Positions 5,526-6,706 of a stretch of 6,706 bases of DNA are shown here, piece by piece. The notes below the pieces were generated by a model. It saw only the letters and a program-made list of their open reading frames with translations. It did not search any database and was not told where the DNA came from. Each line of letters starts with the position of its first letter. The stretch's first letter is position 1. Position numbers and translations under genes: made by a program. The stretch spans positions 1-6,706 of the forward strand of contig JASLZV010000103.1 of the NCBI GenBank assembly GCA_030754715.1, written 5' to 3'. Source of the stretch: Phycisphaerae bacterium (GTDB lineage Bacteria; Planctomycetota; Phycisphaerae; SM23-33).

Positions 5526-6179
5526 TCAGGCTTTAAAGGCCGATGGACACAGTTTGTTGATGAGGCAGCCGGGGCAGTTGGGTTTTCGAGCGGTGCAGCA
5601 CGCCCGGCCATGAAAAATCAACAGGTGGGAGAACGTCGCCCACTGTTCTTGCGGCACCAGTTCCATCAGGTCGCGTTCGATCTTTTCGGGGGTCTTTTCC
5701 TTTGACAAGGCCAGGCGGCCGGACAGTCGCTTGACATGGGTGTCCACTGCGATGCCCTCGTTGCGTCCGAAGGCGTTACCGAGTACGACGTTGGCGGTCT
5801 TGCGGGCTACGCCGGGCAGGGAAAGCAACTGGTCCATGGTTTTGGGGACGCTGCCGCCGAAGTCGGAGATGATTATCGCGCAGGCGGCGCGGATATTCCT
5901 TGCCTTGTTGCGGAAAAAGCCCGTGGAACGGATTTTCTCCTCGAGCGCGGCCTGGGGTGCGTTGGCGTAGTGGTGGAGTGTTTTGTATTTGGCGAACAGG
6001 TCCTTCGTAACGCTATTTACACGCTTGTCGGTGCACTGGGCGGATAAAATTGTTGCGATCAACAGTTCCAGCGGATTGATGTGCCTCAGTGCGGTCCGCG
6101 CGTTGGGGTATTTCTTCATCAGGGCCTTGGTGATCTTGGCGGCCCGCAACTTGAGGTTGTCTCTGGATTCCTTGGGCAT
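5526..6179 (-). CDS. nth: Endonuclease III (DNA glycosylase / AP lyase)
   Basis: Base-excision repair enzyme that removes oxidised pyrimidines and cleaves the abasic site by beta-elimination. Seen in 217 aa: ELLIATILSAQCTDKRVN lies at 38-55. The helix-hairpin-helix is LPGVARKTANVVLGNAFG at 121-138, with the Schiff-base lysine K127. AVDTHVKRLSGRL at 144-156 carries the catalytic D146. The 4Fe-4S cysteines are C195-X6-C202-X2-C205-X5-C211, as in E. coli Nth, with an extra C194 beside the first. The length is normal for the family. The frame is open 30 codons further upstream, but ATG 6179 is preferred because AAAGGA lies eight bases before it and family proteins start near here. It is 86 bp downstream of the GltD-like gene on the same strand and convergent, with a 40-bp gap, on the methyltransferase. 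All catalytic residues are present. Confidence 0.97.
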   Translation of the reverse strand: MPKESRDNLKLRAAKITKALMKKYPNARTALRHINPLELLIATILSAQCTDKRVNSVTKDLFAKYKTLHHYANAPQAALEEKIRSTGFFRNKARNIRAACAIIISDFGGSVPKTMDQLLSLPGVARKTANVVLGNAFGRNEGIAVDTHVKRLSGRLALSKEKTPEKIERDLMELVPQEQWATFSHLLIFHGRACCTARKPNCPGCLINKLCPSAFKA

Positions 6180-6187
6180 CGAGACGG

Positions 6188-6193
6188 TCCTTT
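6188..6193 (-). promoter_or_regulatory. nth ribosome binding site
   Basis: On the minus strand this reads AAAGGA, eight bases before ATG 6179. It supports the shorter nth start over the in-frame ATG at 6269, which would overlap the end of the preceding gene. Confidence 0.7.
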
Positions 6194-6265
6194 CTTGTGG
6201 GATTCGCGAAAAAGGTACTGCCGTAAACCACCAAAATGATAAGGTCTGGAGGGCGAGGTGCGGCC

Positions 6266-6706
6266 TCAAACTTGCCTTATCAGGTATTCGTGGATTTCTT
6301 GGGCGGTTTTTCGGCCACTATGGATGGCATCAACCAGCAGGGCCGGGCCGGAGACGAGGTCACCTGCGGCAAAGACGCCCGCGGCGATGGTGGCGCAACT
6401 GTCGAGTTTGACCCGCCCGTCCGGCTCGGTGGCCAGGTGGAACTGCCCGGCCAGGTCGCGGTCGATGGCCGGTTCGAAGCCGACGGCCACCAGGGCTAGG
6501 TCGGCCTTGACAGCAAAATCGGTGTCGGGGATTTCCCACATCTGTTGACCGTTGCCTGACTGAACCCATTGTACCTGTGCGACGGTGATCTCGGTCAATT
6601 GCCCCTTGCCGTGGAACTGCTTGGTCGTGACGGACCAGAGGCGCTGGGCCTCGGGGGGCGCCCGGTGCGTGGGGTCGGTGGTCACTTCGTCCTGCGGCAG
6701 AATTTC
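6266..6706 (-). CDS. GltD-family NAD(P)H/FAD oxidoreductase (glutamate synthase small-subunit-like), C-terminal part
   Basis: Only the last 146 codons are in the window; the 5' end lies beyond the right edge, and the frame is open through it. The GltD family carries FAD and NAD(P)H sites and passes electrons to a partner subunit, for example in glutamate synthase or transhydrogenase-type complexes. Seen: QRLWSVTTKQFHGKGQLTEI at 21-40 and MWEIPDTDFAVKADLALVAVGFEP at 56-79 match the GltD substrate-domain order (W.V.TK, EIP.T.F...ADL...A.GF). The terminal FAD-binding stretch GVFAAGDLVSGPALLVDAIHSGRKTA is at 110-135. Classical GltD has a GDMRRGQSLVVWAI-type sequence where this protein has GDLVSGPALLVDAI, a form common among GltD-like beta subunits. 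It could therefore be GltD or a paralogue such as an NfnB-type or other oxidoreductase subunit. An internal GTG at 6685 is not the start. It probably sits upstream of nth in one transcript. Confidence 0.85.
   Translation of the reverse strand, partial: EILPQDEVTTDPTHRAPPEAQRLWSVTTKQFHGKGQLTEITVAQVQWVQSGNGQQMWEIPDTDFAVKADLALVAVGFEPAIDRDLAGQFHLATEPDGRVKLDSCATIAAGVFAAGDLVSGPALLVDAIHSGRKTAQEIHEYLIRQV

Overview
This is a 6.7 kb piece of what looks like an ordinary bacterial chromosome. It is GC-rich and gene-dense, with five minus-strand genes and two plus-strand genes. No insertion sequence, phage gene, CRISPR array, tRNA or rRNA was seen. The host cannot be named from this sequence. The gene set (ParB with a TGTTCCACGTGGAACA-type parS, a membrane-anchored transglycosylase, a dimeric-dUTPase-like protein, and polysaccharide-type AsnB and methyltransferase) fits a GC-rich, peptidoglycan-containing bacterium. 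A Planctomycetota (Phycisphaerae-like) origin is a low-confidence guess.

Left part (1-2062), read on the minus strand. parB (1786-785) is followed 99 bp downstream by a membrane-anchored SLT-domain lytic transglycosylase (685 to beyond the left edge). The 273 bp between asnB and parB hold two identical, perfect 16-bp parS palindromes (1954-1969 and 1992-2007, centres 38 bp apart). The same gap contains a 7-bp inverted repeat in the parB leader and an 11-bp direct repeat bracketing the parS pair. A ParB gene next to its own centromere-like sites usually marks the origin-proximal part of a chromosome. No parA is present in the window.

Middle part (2060-5485). A full-length class II asparagine synthetase (asnB, 3943-2060, minus) is divergent, across 114 bp, from a small dUTPase-like all-alpha NTP pyrophosphatase (4058-4513, plus). 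That gene is followed 78 bp later by a SAM-dependent methyltransferase (4592-5485, plus). The AsnB and methyltransferase would suit surface-polysaccharide or small-molecule modification. The pyrophosphatase would suit nucleotide-pool cleaning. A shared pathway is not shown.

Right part (5526-6706), minus strand. Endonuclease III (nth, 6179-5526) converges on the methyltransferase with a 40-bp gap. It lies 86 bp downstream of the C-terminal part of a GltD-family NAD(P)H/FAD oxidoreductase that enters from the right edge.

I did not find a clearly new multi-gene system. The observations most worth following up are the twin parS next to a parB that lacks an adjacent parA, and the dUTPase-like gene, which could easily be left as hypothetical.
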